Source: Gnetum montanum | Taxonomy: Eukaryota; Streptophyta; Gnetopsida; Gnetales; Gnetaceae | Reading direction: 5' to 3' | Assembly (NCBI GenBank): GCA_015680685.1 | Contig: MNCI01002624.1 | Location: 64,992-128,991, forward strand | DNA: 64,000 nt | Shown here: piece by piece, positions 22,595 through 34,418 of the stretch | Layout of the letters: every line of letters begins with the position of its first letter | Position numbering within the stretch: position 1 is the stretch's first letter | The notes under the pieces: generated by a model | Database searches by the model: none | Seen by the model: only the letters and a program-made list of their open reading frames with translations | Told to the model about the DNA's origin: nothing | Position numbers and translations under genes: made by a program

Positions 22595-22764
22595 GCTTCG
22601 TTCATGCTCGATCTGCTAGAACCCGTGGGACAAAAATAGAAAAATGAAAACGCAGACCTTCTTCCCCCTCAAAGCATAAATCAAATAATTCCTCTCATTC
22701 ATCCATGGATTTATGGCCTGGACTTGTAGGCCAGTAGCAGCACTGAACAATCAAACAAAATATA

Positions 22765-22787
22765 ATCACATAGGTTACCTATGTGAT
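22765..22787. repeat. Perfect 11-bp-arm inverted repeat
   Basis: ATCACATAGGT and ACCTATGTGAT separated by one base. The left arm with its flank (TATAATCACATAGGTTACC) also occurs at about 22321. It could form a hairpin; role unknown. Confidence 0.6.
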
Positions 22788-23144
22788 ATACATTCGTTCA
22801 GTAAGACAGACGCTGGCACGGAACTTGCTTTCAAAAAGGTTATAATCACGTCGAGGATCAAACCCAGGTATTAATCATTATTATTTTTTTATGAAAGGTT
22901 GCATTGTCATGAAAGGTTGCATCTATTGCAAAACAAAAATATATACGTTTAGAAAGGTTGCATCCTCATTTCAAAGGTTGCGTCGGTTAAAAATCATAAA
23001 TACATCTCATTGGATGAACAGTTTGCATTGGATTGTTGGATTCGGGAGCGCCTACTGAAGCACAGTAAATCAGTAATGGGTACGAAACTTGCTCAGCTTA
23101 ATATTTTAATATTTCGTGGAATTCTGTTTTCCAAATAATTTTAA

Positions 23145-23450
23145 AAAGGCAACTAATTTTTAATTTTAGGTTTGGGTTATATATAAAAAAATATTGGGTG
23201 CCTTACGTTTTTTTTAAAAAAAATAACTTATTTTTTATTTTTAAGTTTGGGTTTTATTTAAAATTTAATACAACCCACAATACTATATAAGGTTTTTTTT
23301 AAAAAAATAACTAATCTTTATTTTTATGTTTGGGTTATATTTTTTAAAAAATATTGGGTGCCTTACATTTTTTAAAAAAATAAATAATTTTTTATTTTTG
23401 GATTAGGGTTTTATTTAAAATTTAATACAACCCATAATACTATATAAGAA
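23145..23450. repeat. Two direct AT-rich repeats, period about 158 bp
   Basis: Landmarks repeat at 23194/23354 (TTGGGTGCCTTAC) and 23271/23428 (CAACCCA-AATACTATATAAG). Located immediately before the first coding exon of the Helitron gene. Confidence 0.65.
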
Positions 23451-23462
23451 TTCTTATTCCTG

Positions 23463-23650
23463 TAAATACAGATCCTGCAGGTGATAGAGTGCGTGAGTTA
23501 AACCGAGCGAGACAACAACGTCTCAGAGATCGAAGAAGAGAAGCTCGGGAACGGGGAGATCCATTGGAGTTGCAAAGAATGGAACAACATCGCTTACGTC
23601 AAAGAACGCGTCGAGCAGAAATGCAGCAACAACAGGTGGAAGGAAGTGAG
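23463..23650 (+). pseudogene. Helitron Rep-helicase, exon 1 (partial)
   Basis: Open frame rich in Arg/Glu/Gln, with D-R-V-R-E-L-N-R-A-R-Q-Q near its start and E-M-Q-Q-Q-Q-V-E-G-S-E at its end. It ends at a GT donor (23651). The intron 23651-23753 (103 bp) closes with TTCACAG and joins in phase 0 to exon 2. The upstream limit is unclear; an in-frame ATG is at 23579. Basic, arginine-rich N-termini of this kind precede the zinc-finger region in plant Helitron proteins. Confidence 0.55.
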
Positions 23651-23753
23651 GTTTGTAGATGAAATTTTATTTTTGTTTTAGATGAAATTCATTAACTGTT
23701 TGATTTAATAAAGGTAAACATATTAGGTCACTTTGTATAATAATATTTCACAG

Positions 23754-25519
23754 AATCGAAGAGATCATAGACAAGGACGAGGAAGAGGTCGTGGACGTGG
23801 ACGTGGACAAGGACGACAACGCATAGATGAACATGAAAATCACTTAGCAGTCATTCCTACTGATGAAAATGTTCATCAGCCTCGATTGCATCAAGAAGTT
23901 ATTTCAGATATAGGACGTGGTCGTGGACGTGGTCGTGGTCGTGGACGAGGTCATGGTGATTTGATGGTTGAAGATGAACAAGGATGACAACGCATAGATG
24001 AACATGAAAATCACTTAGCAGTCATTCCTACTGATGAAAATGTTCATCAGCCTCGATTGCATCAAGAAGTTATTTCAGATATAGGACGTGGTCGTGGACG
24101 TGGTCGTGGTCGTGGACGAGGTCATGGTGATTTGATGGTTGAAGATGAACAAGGATGACAACGCATAGATGAACATGAAAATCACTTAGCAGTCATTCCT
24201 ACTGATGAAAATGTTCATCAGCCTCGATTGCATCAAGAAGTTATTTCAGATATAGGACGTGGTCGTGGACGTGGTCGTGGTCGTGGACGAGGTCATGGTG
24301 ATTTGATGGTTGAAGATGAATTAGTTATAGAACAAAGACGTGCACAAGGGCGTGAAAGACAAGAACGTTTTAGACAACGAAAAAGACAAGCAGAAGTGGC
24401 AGAAATGTTAGATTTAGTCGCAAGACTTGGTCAGGAACAAGGTCAACCAAGATTGCGAATGGAACATCAACAAATATCTTCTGAACATACGAACAATCAG
24501 GTATCTTATCCAAATCTTCATAAGTCAAATACAGAAATCATGCATGCAATAACAAGATTTTCAAGCGAGGTTGATAAGTTTAGTGTTCCCCGATCATGTG
24601 GTATTTGCAATGAAAGTTTTTTGAGTATGTTAATGAAACCTGTACAAAGATTTGGTCCAACGTGTGCAAGGTGTGCAAATGAAAAGGTAATGGGGATCTT
24701 GAATCACGATGGTGATGAGATTAAGCGTTTCTCTGTTGATAATGATATGGATCCAGAACCCCAGCCAATAATCTTATCAGAACTATCAGAAGTTGAAGAA
24801 ATGCTTATATCACGAATTAATCCTATTTTACAAGTTACACATGCTATTGGAGGTCAATTACAATATAAAGGACATACCATCAGTTTTATGCAAGATGTAT
24901 CTGAAATTGCAACTAGGCTACCTTTGAGGATTCATGAAATTCCAATGCTGATACTAAGACGGGTTGATCAAATTGGAACAACCTATAACTTTGTTGTAAA
25001 TAAAAAGCGTGTGTATGCTGCCTTATTGTATAAGAAACAGAATGATCCTTTCTATCAGGATGTAGAAATAGACGAGCATGCTTTGGATGATGTCAGTGAT
25101 ACAGGAGATGTTAATGTTTTTGAAAGGATTCGTTATATTAGATTGTCTGAGGAGGATGGTGAGATGAGATTACAGTTTGATGGTCCTTTGGTTGATTTAA
25201 AGGAGGAAAATATTATTAGACACACATCATCAGTAGCATCACGTCCAGTTCTTCTAGGGAAAGAACTTGATCTGGTAAGAGCTTGGTTAGAAAATCCAAC
25301 TGTTGTAAGTTCAGATTATGCGCAATGGCCAACACTTTCAGAGTCACCCATCAATGAGTTCAACACAGTTGGAATGCTTCCAATGTCATTTCCAACGTTG
25401 TTTCCACGTGGAAAATGTGACTTCCTTGCAAGAAGGTCCAAGGATGTCATGTTACATGAATATGCTAGACATCTACTTCGATATAGGGATGGCAGATTTG
25501 GACGTCATAAAAGATTCAG
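23754..25519 (+). pseudogene. Helitron Rep-helicase, exon 2 (RG-repeat, zinc finger, helitron-like N domain)
   Basis: Starts N-R-R-D-H-R-Q-G, then long Arg-Gly repeats encoded by GGACGTGGTCGT-type sequence. It passes through three 171-bp direct repeats, a zinc-binding segment C-G-I-C ... C-A-R-C (24598-24680), and a long domain ending Y-A-R-H-L-L-R-Y-R-D-G-R-F (25462-25500), characteristic of Helitron proteins. TGA stops at 23985 and 24156 break the frame within the repeats. The exon ends at a GT donor at 25520; the intron is 25520-25617. Spliced, it would run into R-Y-H-I-Y-N-M. The protein would nick and unwind DNA for rolling-circle transposition. Confidence 0.8.
23815..24320 (+). repeat. 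171-bp in-frame tandem triplication with duplicated nonsense codon
   Basis: CGCATAGATGAACATG starts at 23820, 23991 and 24162, giving an exact 171-bp (57-codon) period. The copies are nearly identical. The junction reads CAAGGACGACAACGC before copy 1 but CAAGGATGACAACGC before copies 2 and 3, so a CGA-to-TGA stop is present at both later junctions. Confidence 0.9.
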
Positions 25520-25617
25520 GTATCATAAATTAGTTACATTTACATTGCTAAATAGCATTCATGTTTTTGACATCTTATGCACTAATTACATAGGAATTTT
25601 ATTTTCATTTTTTTCAG

Positions 25618-26263
25618 GTATCACATTTATAACATGATAACGAGACATCGTGCACTGAAATCAACATCAGTATTCTTCAAAAAAAATATTACAGAAGCAC
25701 CTTTGACAATCCAAGAATTACGTGAAGGACTTCAAAATGCACCATCAGATAATTTTGTTGATAATTTGATGAGATTTGGAACAACGATACGAGGAACGCC
25801 TTCGTACTGGAGAAAATGCAAAGCGCAGTTGTTTGATTTGATAAATGAGTTGGGTGCACCAACTGTTTTTTTTACTCTGAGTGCAGCAGATCTTTATTGG
25901 CTAGACCTACATAAGGTAATGCCTACAAAACCCCCACAAAATGTTTCTGAGATAAGAGAGTGGAAAATGAAAAATATTATTGAGAACCCACATATAGTTG
26001 CTGAGTTTATGCATCTTCGACATAAGGCATTTCGGAAAATGATTTTATTTCAAGAATTTGATGTGGTTGATTACTGGACAAGATATGAATGGCAACATAG
26101 GCGATCACCACATGTCCATGGCTTCCTTTGGATCAAGGGAGCCCCAAACATAGATGAACTTGATTGGAATGACCCAGAAGCAGTTAGAAAGACAAGAAAG
26201 TTTTTTGATGTAATAACAAATGCATGGAATAGTAGATTCAATCAAGATGGAATATCCAATCAT
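25618..26263 (+). pseudogene. Helitron Rep-helicase, exon 3 (Rep nuclease N part)
   Basis: Acceptor TTTTTTTCAG at 25617. Begins Y-H-I-Y-N-M-I-T-R-H-R-A-L and continues with F-F-T-L-S-A-A-D-L-Y-W. It contains the HUH-type metal motif as S-P-H-V-H-G-F-L-W-I (26104-26133), the nuclease centre of rolling-circle replication initiators. Uninterrupted from splice site to splice site. Ends at CAT before the donor GTAAGT (26264); phase 0. Confidence 0.85.
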
Positions 26264-26366
26264 GTAAGTTTTTTAGAATTTGTACATATTTATTTTAAAT
26301 GTTAGAAATTTGTTTATGTTTTTTTGAAGATTCATTATAACAATTATACAAATCTTTCATTTGTAG

Positions 26367-26533
26367 ATGCAACGCGTTAATAATCCCAGGCATCCATGCG
26401 AAATTCGAAGTCAACAGCTGCAATTTATGGATCTTGACATTGATTATGATGAGCTCCTAAATTCAGTTCAGCGACACACACAATGTAAGAGAGGAGCATG
26501 TTTAAGAATCCGAAATCATGTGCAAGTTTGCAG
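26367..26533 (+). pseudogene. Helitron Rep-helicase, exon 4
   Basis: Acceptor TTTGTAG at 26366, donor GTACAA at 26534. Encodes about 55 residues including H-P-C-E-I-R and the Cys/His segment H-T-Q-C-K-R-G-A-C-L, a zinc-ligand pattern seen between the HUH and Tyr motifs in Helitron Rep domains. Flanking introns are 26264-26366 (103 bp) and 26534-26630 (97 bp); all phases fit. Confidence 0.8.
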
Positions 26534-26630
26534 GTACAATTATATTTCTCTGAATACCTATATTCTTATTTGCATCATGAATGTATGATATCTAAGAAAA
26601 TAATTTTATAACTTTAATTTATTACCCTAG

Positions 26631-29072
26631 GTATAATGTTCTATGGCCATTGCGAGCTCAATCAGATCTGTTTCAAGATCCTGAAAACAAAAATCATGTT
26701 ACATATGAACCACGTAGAAATGATCCAAGGTTGAATGTTCATAATAGAATGATCCTTCAAACATGGAGAGCAAACACAGACTTTCAACCAGTCCTTGACA
26801 CATATGTTGTTATTAAATATATTGCAAAATATGTGGCAAAATCTGAAAAGAAGTCAAGATGCTTTCATGATTTATTACTTCGTATTGCTGAATCTCGAAA
26901 CCTTGAAGAAAATGCATTGATTGCATATAAAAGACTGATGATGGATGCTGCAGTTGATAGAGACATAGGTGCCATGGAGGTTTTTCATATGCTATATGAA
27001 CTTCCATTAGTTGAATGCAGTCGACAATTTGATACTATAAATGTGTCTAGAGATATGTATAAAAGAGTTGTACCATATGTAGATGGAGATGAGGAACCAC
27101 AACCATATACAACCCTTATCAATGCATATCAAAAGAAACCACTAGAAATGGAAGGAGTTTCATTGTTGAATGCTACGAAATATTTTACCTTTATCTCAAA
27201 GAAGAGAGAGCTACCAGTGTGGAAGCCTCGACAACAACCAGTTGTTGTAAGGACATTTCCAAAATTTAGAGTAGCTCCAAGAGTAGGAGAGGAGAAATGG
27301 ATAGATTACTGTTGGGCACAGCTACTACTACACTATCCTTTTAGAGATGTCAAACATGATTTGGGAAGAAATGACGAAGAAATTGAACGAAGATGGATTT
27401 CGGTTCGACACATCTATGAATTGGAACAGCAGACATTCGATGAAGAGTTTAAACGTGCTTGCGAGGAAGAGAGGCAGTATACAGATATTATTCCGGAAAG
27501 ACAGGATGGTGTTGAATATGATTTTGAAGTACTAAATTGACATCTGCTTGCATCAGCTCATTTTCAACGAAGTGAACTTGAAATGCTTGGATTAAGAGAT
27601 CGAGATAGACAAAATGAATGGTCAGCCAGCTATCCAGGAGAAGATGTTGCAAAGATTGCTACATCTTTTGTCCATGGTCATAGATCACATGGTATAATAA
27701 CACATTCAGGAAATAATGACAATCAGGTGGACATATCTTCTCTAGAAGTTCAACAGAAGAAATGCTACAAAATTATCACTGGCCATCTATATATGCAACA
27801 ATTCGAAATGGATGAAATTTCTCCTCTGTTGATGATTATTCAAGGTATAGCAGGCACAGGAAAATCGTATCTCATTGATACGATTCGTAAAGAATTTAGT
27901 TAAACTTGCTCATCTGGAAAGAATAGCTTACTGGTGCTCGTCCCTACTGGTGTTGCAGCATATAATATTAATGCAACTACAGTACATTCTACGTTGAAGA
28001 TTGGAATCGGAAAATACAAACCATTGGCTGCATCAACTTTGTCATCATTGCAAAATAAATACAAATACTTGAAGTATATTATTATAGATGAAATGAGTTT
28101 CATAGGTGGCAAATTGCTTAGCAGCATTGACCGAAGGCTTAAGGAAATATTTCCAGATAATCATTTGGATAACTTTGGTGGTAGATCTATGATACTCATT
28201 GGAGATCTTGCATAGCTTCCACCTGTTAAAGATGTTATACCGTACTTATCATCTCAGATGCACGTGAAGAATTTGTGGTTGGTATTTAATAAATTTGTAA
28301 CCTTGGATGCTGTGTATCGACAAAGGGGTGATGATTTGCAACAACAAAGATTTAGAGAAGTTTTGATGAATGTACGAGGAGGAAAGACGAGTGATGAGGA
28401 TTATGAATTTTTGAGCCTGAGAATGCAACTTCCATCAACATCGGATGGGCGAGATGGATTTGAGGATTCTGTGCATTTGTTTGATACGAAGGATAAAGTG
28501 CATATGCATAATGAAAAAATATTGCTCAAAATGCAGAAGCCAGTTGCACGGTGCATAGTAGATAGAAGGACAAATGGTGTGAATTTTTGGGATGATTCAG
28601 AAGGAGAATTGGACCGAGTAGTGTTCATTTGTGAGGATGCAAGGGTTATGCTCACTGTTAATCTATGGCCAGAAGCAGGATTGGTTAATGGTGCATGTGG
28701 AGTCATTAAGAAAATAATATATAGTCCACACTGTCAACCTCCACAGTTGCCATCGTATGTCATCGTTGAGTTTGACTCCTATATTGGAGTACCATATGAT
28801 AATGAACATCCTCGACAAGTACTCATTCCACCGATCATACGTGGAGGATCTCGCCAAGTACCACTTAGATTGGCATGGGCTTTAACGATACATAAGTCAC
28901 AGGGAATGACATTGGAGAAAGCATGTATAGATGTTGGTAGCAGAGAAACAACAGGTCTTACATTTGTGGCACTATCTCGAGTGAGGAGTATTGACTATTT
29001 GAAGATATTCCCTCCAATCTCCAAAGAAAGATATATCAAGATATTTAACGCTTCGCACCTTCAGAGTAGATA
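26631..29072 (+). pseudogene. Helitron Rep-helicase, exon 5 (catalytic tyrosines and PIF1-type helicase)
   Basis: Begins Y-N-V-L-W-P-L-R-A. The paired catalytic tyrosines are in Y-I-A-K-Y-V-A-K (26818-26841). The helicase part has Walker A G-I-A-G-T-G-K-S (27844), Walker B I-I-I-D-E-M-S (28078), motif G-D-L-A-stop-L-P-P (28200), I-H-K-S-Q-G-M-T (28888) and F-V-A-L-S-R-V-R-S (28960), i.e. a PIF1/RecD-like superfamily 1 helicase fused to Rep as in plant Helitrons. Premature stops: TGA 27538, TAA 27901, TAG 28213; the last two fit Gln codons changed by C-to-T. Otherwise no frameshift, so inactivation is recent compared with neighbouring elements. Confidence 0.88.
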
Positions 29073-29287
29073 GGATGAAGAGCAACGCATTAAATCAAAT
29101 GAAGAATGATCTTGTTCTTTTCTGTCAAGTAATTTTTACCTTTTCAAATGTTAGATCATTTGTAACTATACATTTTTAATTATGCAAGTTTGTACATTGA
29201 TCGTTTCTGCTGTATTACAACATGTTTATGATCATTCAATAAAGCATTCCATGGTCTTACAATATTTCTATCTATTATGTTTAAATC

Positions 29288-29321
29288 ATCGCTGCAGCAG
29301 AAGACGACTGGCGATCACTAG
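29288..29321 (+). other. Candidate Helitron 3' end (short hairpin and CTAG)
   Basis: ATCGC (29288) and GCGAT (29311) can pair, followed by CACTAG. Helitrons end in a hairpin and CTRR. The stem is only 5 bp and the next base is C rather than the expected T, so the assignment is weak. No 5' TC end could be fixed. Confidence 0.25.
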
Positions 29322-30330
29322 CTTAGTTATATATATTTATAATATATATCTATAAANAACATCTAATAAACAATGATTTTTTGTTATATTGTTACTCTAA
29401 CATGATTTTAATGTTTTGTTACCTAGGTTAGTATCCTATCCTAATGAAAGGAAAGTTGAATGCTGTTGGTTGATAAATTTCTTGAACAGATATGAATCTA
29501 GAAGAATGTACATGAAATATGAAAATAAAACAAAAATGTTGAGTATATTCAAATGTTCTAGGCATAGGAGTTACAAAAGGAAAAGAATACTAAGGATCAT
29601 CTAAAAATAAGTAACAAAAAGTTACTTGAAAATAATTGTTCAATGATAATAATACGTGAACCTTCTTTTTTTCTCTTTTAATGATGATGAGAATATGGAA
29701 TATTCAAATAACTATGACCTCTAATGCTTCTATGAATCTTGAAAACTAGAATGTGAAAGAATGATTTGTAGACATTTAACATATTTATAGGAAATCAAGT
29801 ACAACTAGAGAAAATCACATTTCCATGACAAGGAAGACTACAAGAATACCTAAGATTTTTGAATGCTCTTTCTTATTCTATGATTACTATTCTCAAAGAA
29901 AGTTATGGAAATTATTAGGAAGTGATTTTCTACTTTATAGATAGTATTTTTAGAGAAAATTTAAGAAAGATCTAGGAGGTTATGAATAATGTTCAAACAT
30001 TCAGGATTTTGGTTATATCTTGTTCTCTCTTTGGTGTATTGGTGGTAAAAATGTTTAGCATTTAATAAGATGGTTGATAGTAGGTGTTTTAGGTATCCTC
30101 TAGGATAGCTTACTAAACTCAGTTACTTTGATTATTATTAGTTAAAGCATGATAAAAAGAGAACATGTAAAATTGCTTTGTTCTCGACTATTAATAATGT
30201 GTAGAATTTGTGTATATATAATGATTTGAAATAATTTTGTTTCTAAAGATTCATGAATCATATATAGATAAAACTTAAATATGAGTTTCAAAAATTAATT
30301 CAATTATAAAATGTAATATGTGATAAATGA
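29322..30330. other. AT-rich interval; single n at 29357
   Basis: Contains one undetermined base inside a TA-rich stretch (29330-29360), unlike the other two n positions without an obvious duplicated flank. One 62-codon ORF (29416-29604) has no recognisable features. No gene called. Confidence 0.4.
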
Positions 30331-30334
30331 AATT

Positions 30335-31060
30335 AGACTTGGGTGAGGGGTAATGTATCTTCATCTTACTAGAGATCATGATTTTAATAGTATAAAAATG
30401 AGAGCTTAATTTGGTTAAGCTCCATTACTATTTTTACAAAGTTGGGGTAGATTTTTATGGGAACTAAGCAACACCAATTACTAGAGTTAAAGCTTTAATA
30501 AATAGTATGGCTTTGTCCCCATTAAAATCCACTGCAACTCATGATTCATAGTTACATGGTTCTTAACCAAACAAGTTGTTATTCAATATATTAATGTAGA
30601 AAGGTTATTCATTTATATTGTTTACATTGTTATTTCCTTTTCAATGTAGGATTATGCCTAGGTTATGGAATTATGTCTATTCGATTCACTTCTATTGACA
30701 CATAGTCATAGACACATAGTGGGTTTGAATTAGTTAAAACGTGAGGGGCATCATGTATCCATGTTACTAGAGATCATGAAATAATAAGTAAAATGAGAGC
30801 TTGACTACATCTACAAAGTTGGGTTAGATTCTGATGATGATTACATGACAGAAATTACTAAAGCTTAAGATTTAGTAATTAGTATGAATCACCATTAAAA
30901 TCCACTGCAAATCATGATCCATAGTTAGATGGTTTTTAATCAAAAAAGTTCTCATTTAATTTATCAATGTAGAAAAGTTAATCATTTATATTCTTTATGT
31001 TAGCATCACCTTTTTAATGTGTCATTTAAAGCTTAGTAATAAATGAAATAAGAATTGTGT
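30335..31060. repeat. Two direct copies of a roughly 400-bp repeat
   Basis: Phrases such as TTACTAGAGATCATGA (30365, 30762), AAAATGAGAGCTT, CTACAAAGTTGGG and AAAATCCACTGCAA (30527, 30898) recur with about 395-bp period. A third copy lies at about 35800-36150, after the CCR4-bearing insertion. Confidence 0.7.
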
Positions 31061-31224
31061 CATGTTTCCATTCCCAAATGATGCTACTACCTAATGAAGA
31101 TGATGTCTCTTCATAATAAGTGTTATTGTTATCTTAACAAGACCTGAAAGTGTAGTTGTAATTACGACTTGAAAGGGCATGTTGTAATAATGGATGTATC
31201 TCTTGAGGTAACCTTTGGGGATTT

Positions 31225-31532
31225 GGCCTAAGGCATTTATACCTGAGCTTAGAGGTTGTGCTAGCATGGAGTGGTGAAGAAAGTACAAGTAAGTCACGAG
31301 AGCTAGGTGAAGAGGGATAAGAAGTGGACTGGTCATCTCTTTTGGCTGGGTAATAGGCTTAACCATGGTGGTAGTGCTAGATTACCTCTAAGGGATAGAT
31401 ACCAGAGGGAGAAAATCCTAAGGAACACTCTTAGAGCATGATCTAGATACACTATTCCATATTAATAAGGTATTCTTTTCTTTCTCTTTCTACACTTTCT
31501 CTATTATTTCCTTTACACATAATGTTGGATGT
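31225..31532 (+). repeat. 308-bp direct repeat, left copy
   Basis: Aligns with 35399-35706 along its full length: AACCATGGTGGTAGTGCTAG (31360), GAAAATCCTAAGGAACACTC (31409), and a pyrimidine-rich end TTCTTTTCTTTCTCTTTCTA followed by ACACATAATGTTG. A CT-rich end after an AATAAA-like signal is common in Copia-type LTRs, but no clear primer-binding site follows. It could be a terminal repeat of a non-autonomous retroelement, or a duplicated 3' UTR. Confidence 0.6.
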
Positions 31533-34418
31533 CATAATTGATATTGAAGTAAACCATGACCCAAGGGTCATTCAGAACCATGGGCTGACTACAACATGAA
31601 CCTAATGATGAATGTTAAAGCCAAAAAATAGGGAAAGCCATTGATCATCATTGGATGTATCATATGATCTTGATGTAAGTCAGAAGATACCTTTCCATTG
31701 ATTTCATGAACAATGGATTAGGCATCTAAATCCTAGCAACCAACAAAATTCTTTCATGGATATCATTAACTGAGAGGATCTGATCACACCTCATCAAGAT
31801 TCATCAATTATAAGAGATGTTGATAAGACAATGATACAATGGTCTAGGTAACTCTTACCCATCTTAATATTATAATTATTAATTGATTAGTATCATTGTT
31901 AAATTTCTTTCAAGAAAGTTAGTAACCATGACTTAAATTGATCTTGCTTTGTTGAAATTCACTATCCAAGTAATCTAGAAGACCTCAAGCTACCATATGT
32001 CAACCTAGAAGTGTTAGTTCAACAAAATAGGCTATTTTGATCTTTTTAATTCCTAAAAAATTAACTTCATTTTTGAAACTTAAGACTATGTTGAACATGT
32101 AGTACTCATTGAGACAATTTCAACAATACAAATTTCAACTTGATTAGACTTACCATTTGAGAGATATTGATGTTAGAAATTTCTTATTATATGTGTACTA
32201 AAATAATATTAAATTATTAAATTAGTAATTTATTATTAAAAAAATTTCAAAATTTTAGTGTCAGGAATTAACCTAGAAGTTTTGTTTACTGACACCAAAT
32301 CTTTTCCTTATCATTGGCTAAACCACCACATCAATAGTAACTTTTGGAGGATCACAACTAGCCTCTTTTGCTAACCGTGATGAGGCTTATAGGTAGTCAT
32401 CAACCTACTACACCTTTAGGCTTGGCCACATACTCGCAAGCCACTAGCCAACAACTACAAGCCCTAATGACCAAACGCCACACACGTCATCCATCCATTG
32501 CCACTAATGCCACCACACGAATGATGCCATGCTCTCTACCTCATTGCGGTCGCTTGTGACCTCTAGCACATGCACCTATAGCACATTGGAAAATCCTCAA
32601 CTACCACTCTACCTCTACACTACCATCTGTTATAGCTAGCCAAGCATGCTCTCCCTCACTACTCTCCTAATGGCACTAATAGCCTCAAATCTTCTTTCAC
32701 CTGTTCTTACTACTCACCTCCATGAACAGCTATAGCTACAAGCCCTTGCTACACCTTAGATCATTGCACTATCTATGCATGAAAAAACCCTTTCCTACAA
32801 TTACTCTACGCCCTATAACACCTATTGTTCATTGCACCACTATTGTTGCACCTTGCACCATAGTCACCAAAAAATCCATTGTGATTTTTGATAGTCTACA
32901 GTGTCGATAGACATCGATGGTGCTACAAATCATCACCTCCTCTAGTGCTCCATGGATACTATCAAAAATATTGATCATCATCTCCTCTGCTACCAATCAT
33001 CACCTATCACACCACTGATCATGGCTTTCCTTGCCATTGATCATTGCCTGTTGTGCGACTAATCATTGCCTCCTCCACTGCTAATCATTGCCTCCTTTGA
33101 CATTGATCATCGCCTCCTCCTTCTGACATCCTTCAATGCCAAAAAAACCCTTACTACCAATGCATTTTATGTCACCCAATCCCTAATGAGAGGGGTGTGT
33201 GGGTCCATGTAATAGCTAAGCTAGTCTTATTTACACTACAAAGGCCATGTTTCTTTTCTCTCCTCCCCTTTATGATGCCTTGCCATGTCCAAGCCATGGC
33301 ACCAAAGACGATGCAACCTATGGCAGAAAATGCTACATTGCTGCTACCTCCAAATGCACCTAGCCTAGTCACTGATGTTGCCCAATAGCCACCAAGGCCA
33401 CTATTAGCACACCACCATAATTTTTGTTGTCATTGGCATGAAATGACAAATTCTCCATCATCTAATTACCCATCAACTGACAAAAAAATTGAAATTCTCA
33501 TCAATTAAAGGAAAATTCAAATTTTTGTTATCGAAGTATTAAGTTTAAATTACAAATTCACAAAAGAAATGTCAAAAATAGAATTTGACGTATTAGTAGC
33601 ATGTAAGATAAGAATTCTATAATTAAGTACACTCATTCTGGAGTGGTACTATGATGGATGACCTCTTGGGAAGTCTAGTTTTTCACACCAAAATGTTCTA
33701 GACTCTAGAAGTTATAACTTTTGATTTTGGAAGCCTTTTTTGATGAATGAAAAGTTGTTTCTTATAGATTTTAACCTTTCGGAAACAATGGTAAAGTCAA
33801 ATATGTCCCAAGGAATCTTGAAAATTAGTTTTTATCCCTTGCTAGATATAGTGCCTCAAGACCTTCAAAAGTTTAATTTTAGCAAAAAACTTGAGAATAA
33901 AATATATTCTTTTTCAACATATGAATTGTCATTTCCAACATTTTTCATTGATTTGAACTCAATGGTGACGTTAGATTTATCATCTAGGTACTTGATAATT
34001 CATTGATATCATAAATTTTTCTTAATGAATTTAACCTTTTTGAGACATTAAGATCCCTATGGCATCTCATTAATTACATTGCTAAAGTCAGTGTCTTAAG
34101 GGGGCTAGAAAGCCCATTAAGATTTAATATGTAGTTACATATTACTAAAATTAGATAATGTAGCTAAATATTATCAAAATTTTTGGAGAATTAGTTAATG
34201 AAAAAAAATTATCTTTAATGATCAAGAAGATGTATATCAATTTGTCATGCAACCAAAACATATGGTAGAACAACATGGAGACTCAAAATATTATTTCAAC
34301 AAGATGTATGATACTTGTAAAAAGAAATGATCTAGAGGAGAATCCAAGAATTAGGATGAAAGTTGCAATAGACAATGTGCTTTTAAGGATTCTAGTGAGT
34401 GAGAAATAACATTTGCTA
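31533..34418. other. Interior of the direct-repeat unit, left part; includes a C-rich, strand-asymmetric block
   Basis: No coding domain recognised. 32340-33420 is unusually C-rich on the plus strand with very little G, in contrast to the AT-rich surroundings. It includes an imperfect minisatellite at about 32925-33127 built on ATTGATCATCGCCTCCTCC-like units of about 25-30 bp. The short ORFs in it (for example 32368-32559) look compositional. 33420-34418 is AT-rich without features. Confidence 0.4.

Noticed and set aside
22843-22990. AAAGGTTGC repeated four times (22894, 22912, 22953, 22973) as a tandem repeat
   Set aside because: Spacing is irregular (18, 41 and 20 bp) and the motif is short; could be chance in a low-complexity stretch.
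28401-28857. Minus-strand ORFs over the Helitron helicase
   Set aside because: They mirror the conserved helicase frame and have no features of their own.
31225-31532. Cassandra-type TRIM with 5S rRNA sequence
   Set aside because: A GATCATATACCA phrase in the right copy recalls 5S RNA, but the rest of the 5S promoter boxes are missing in both copies.
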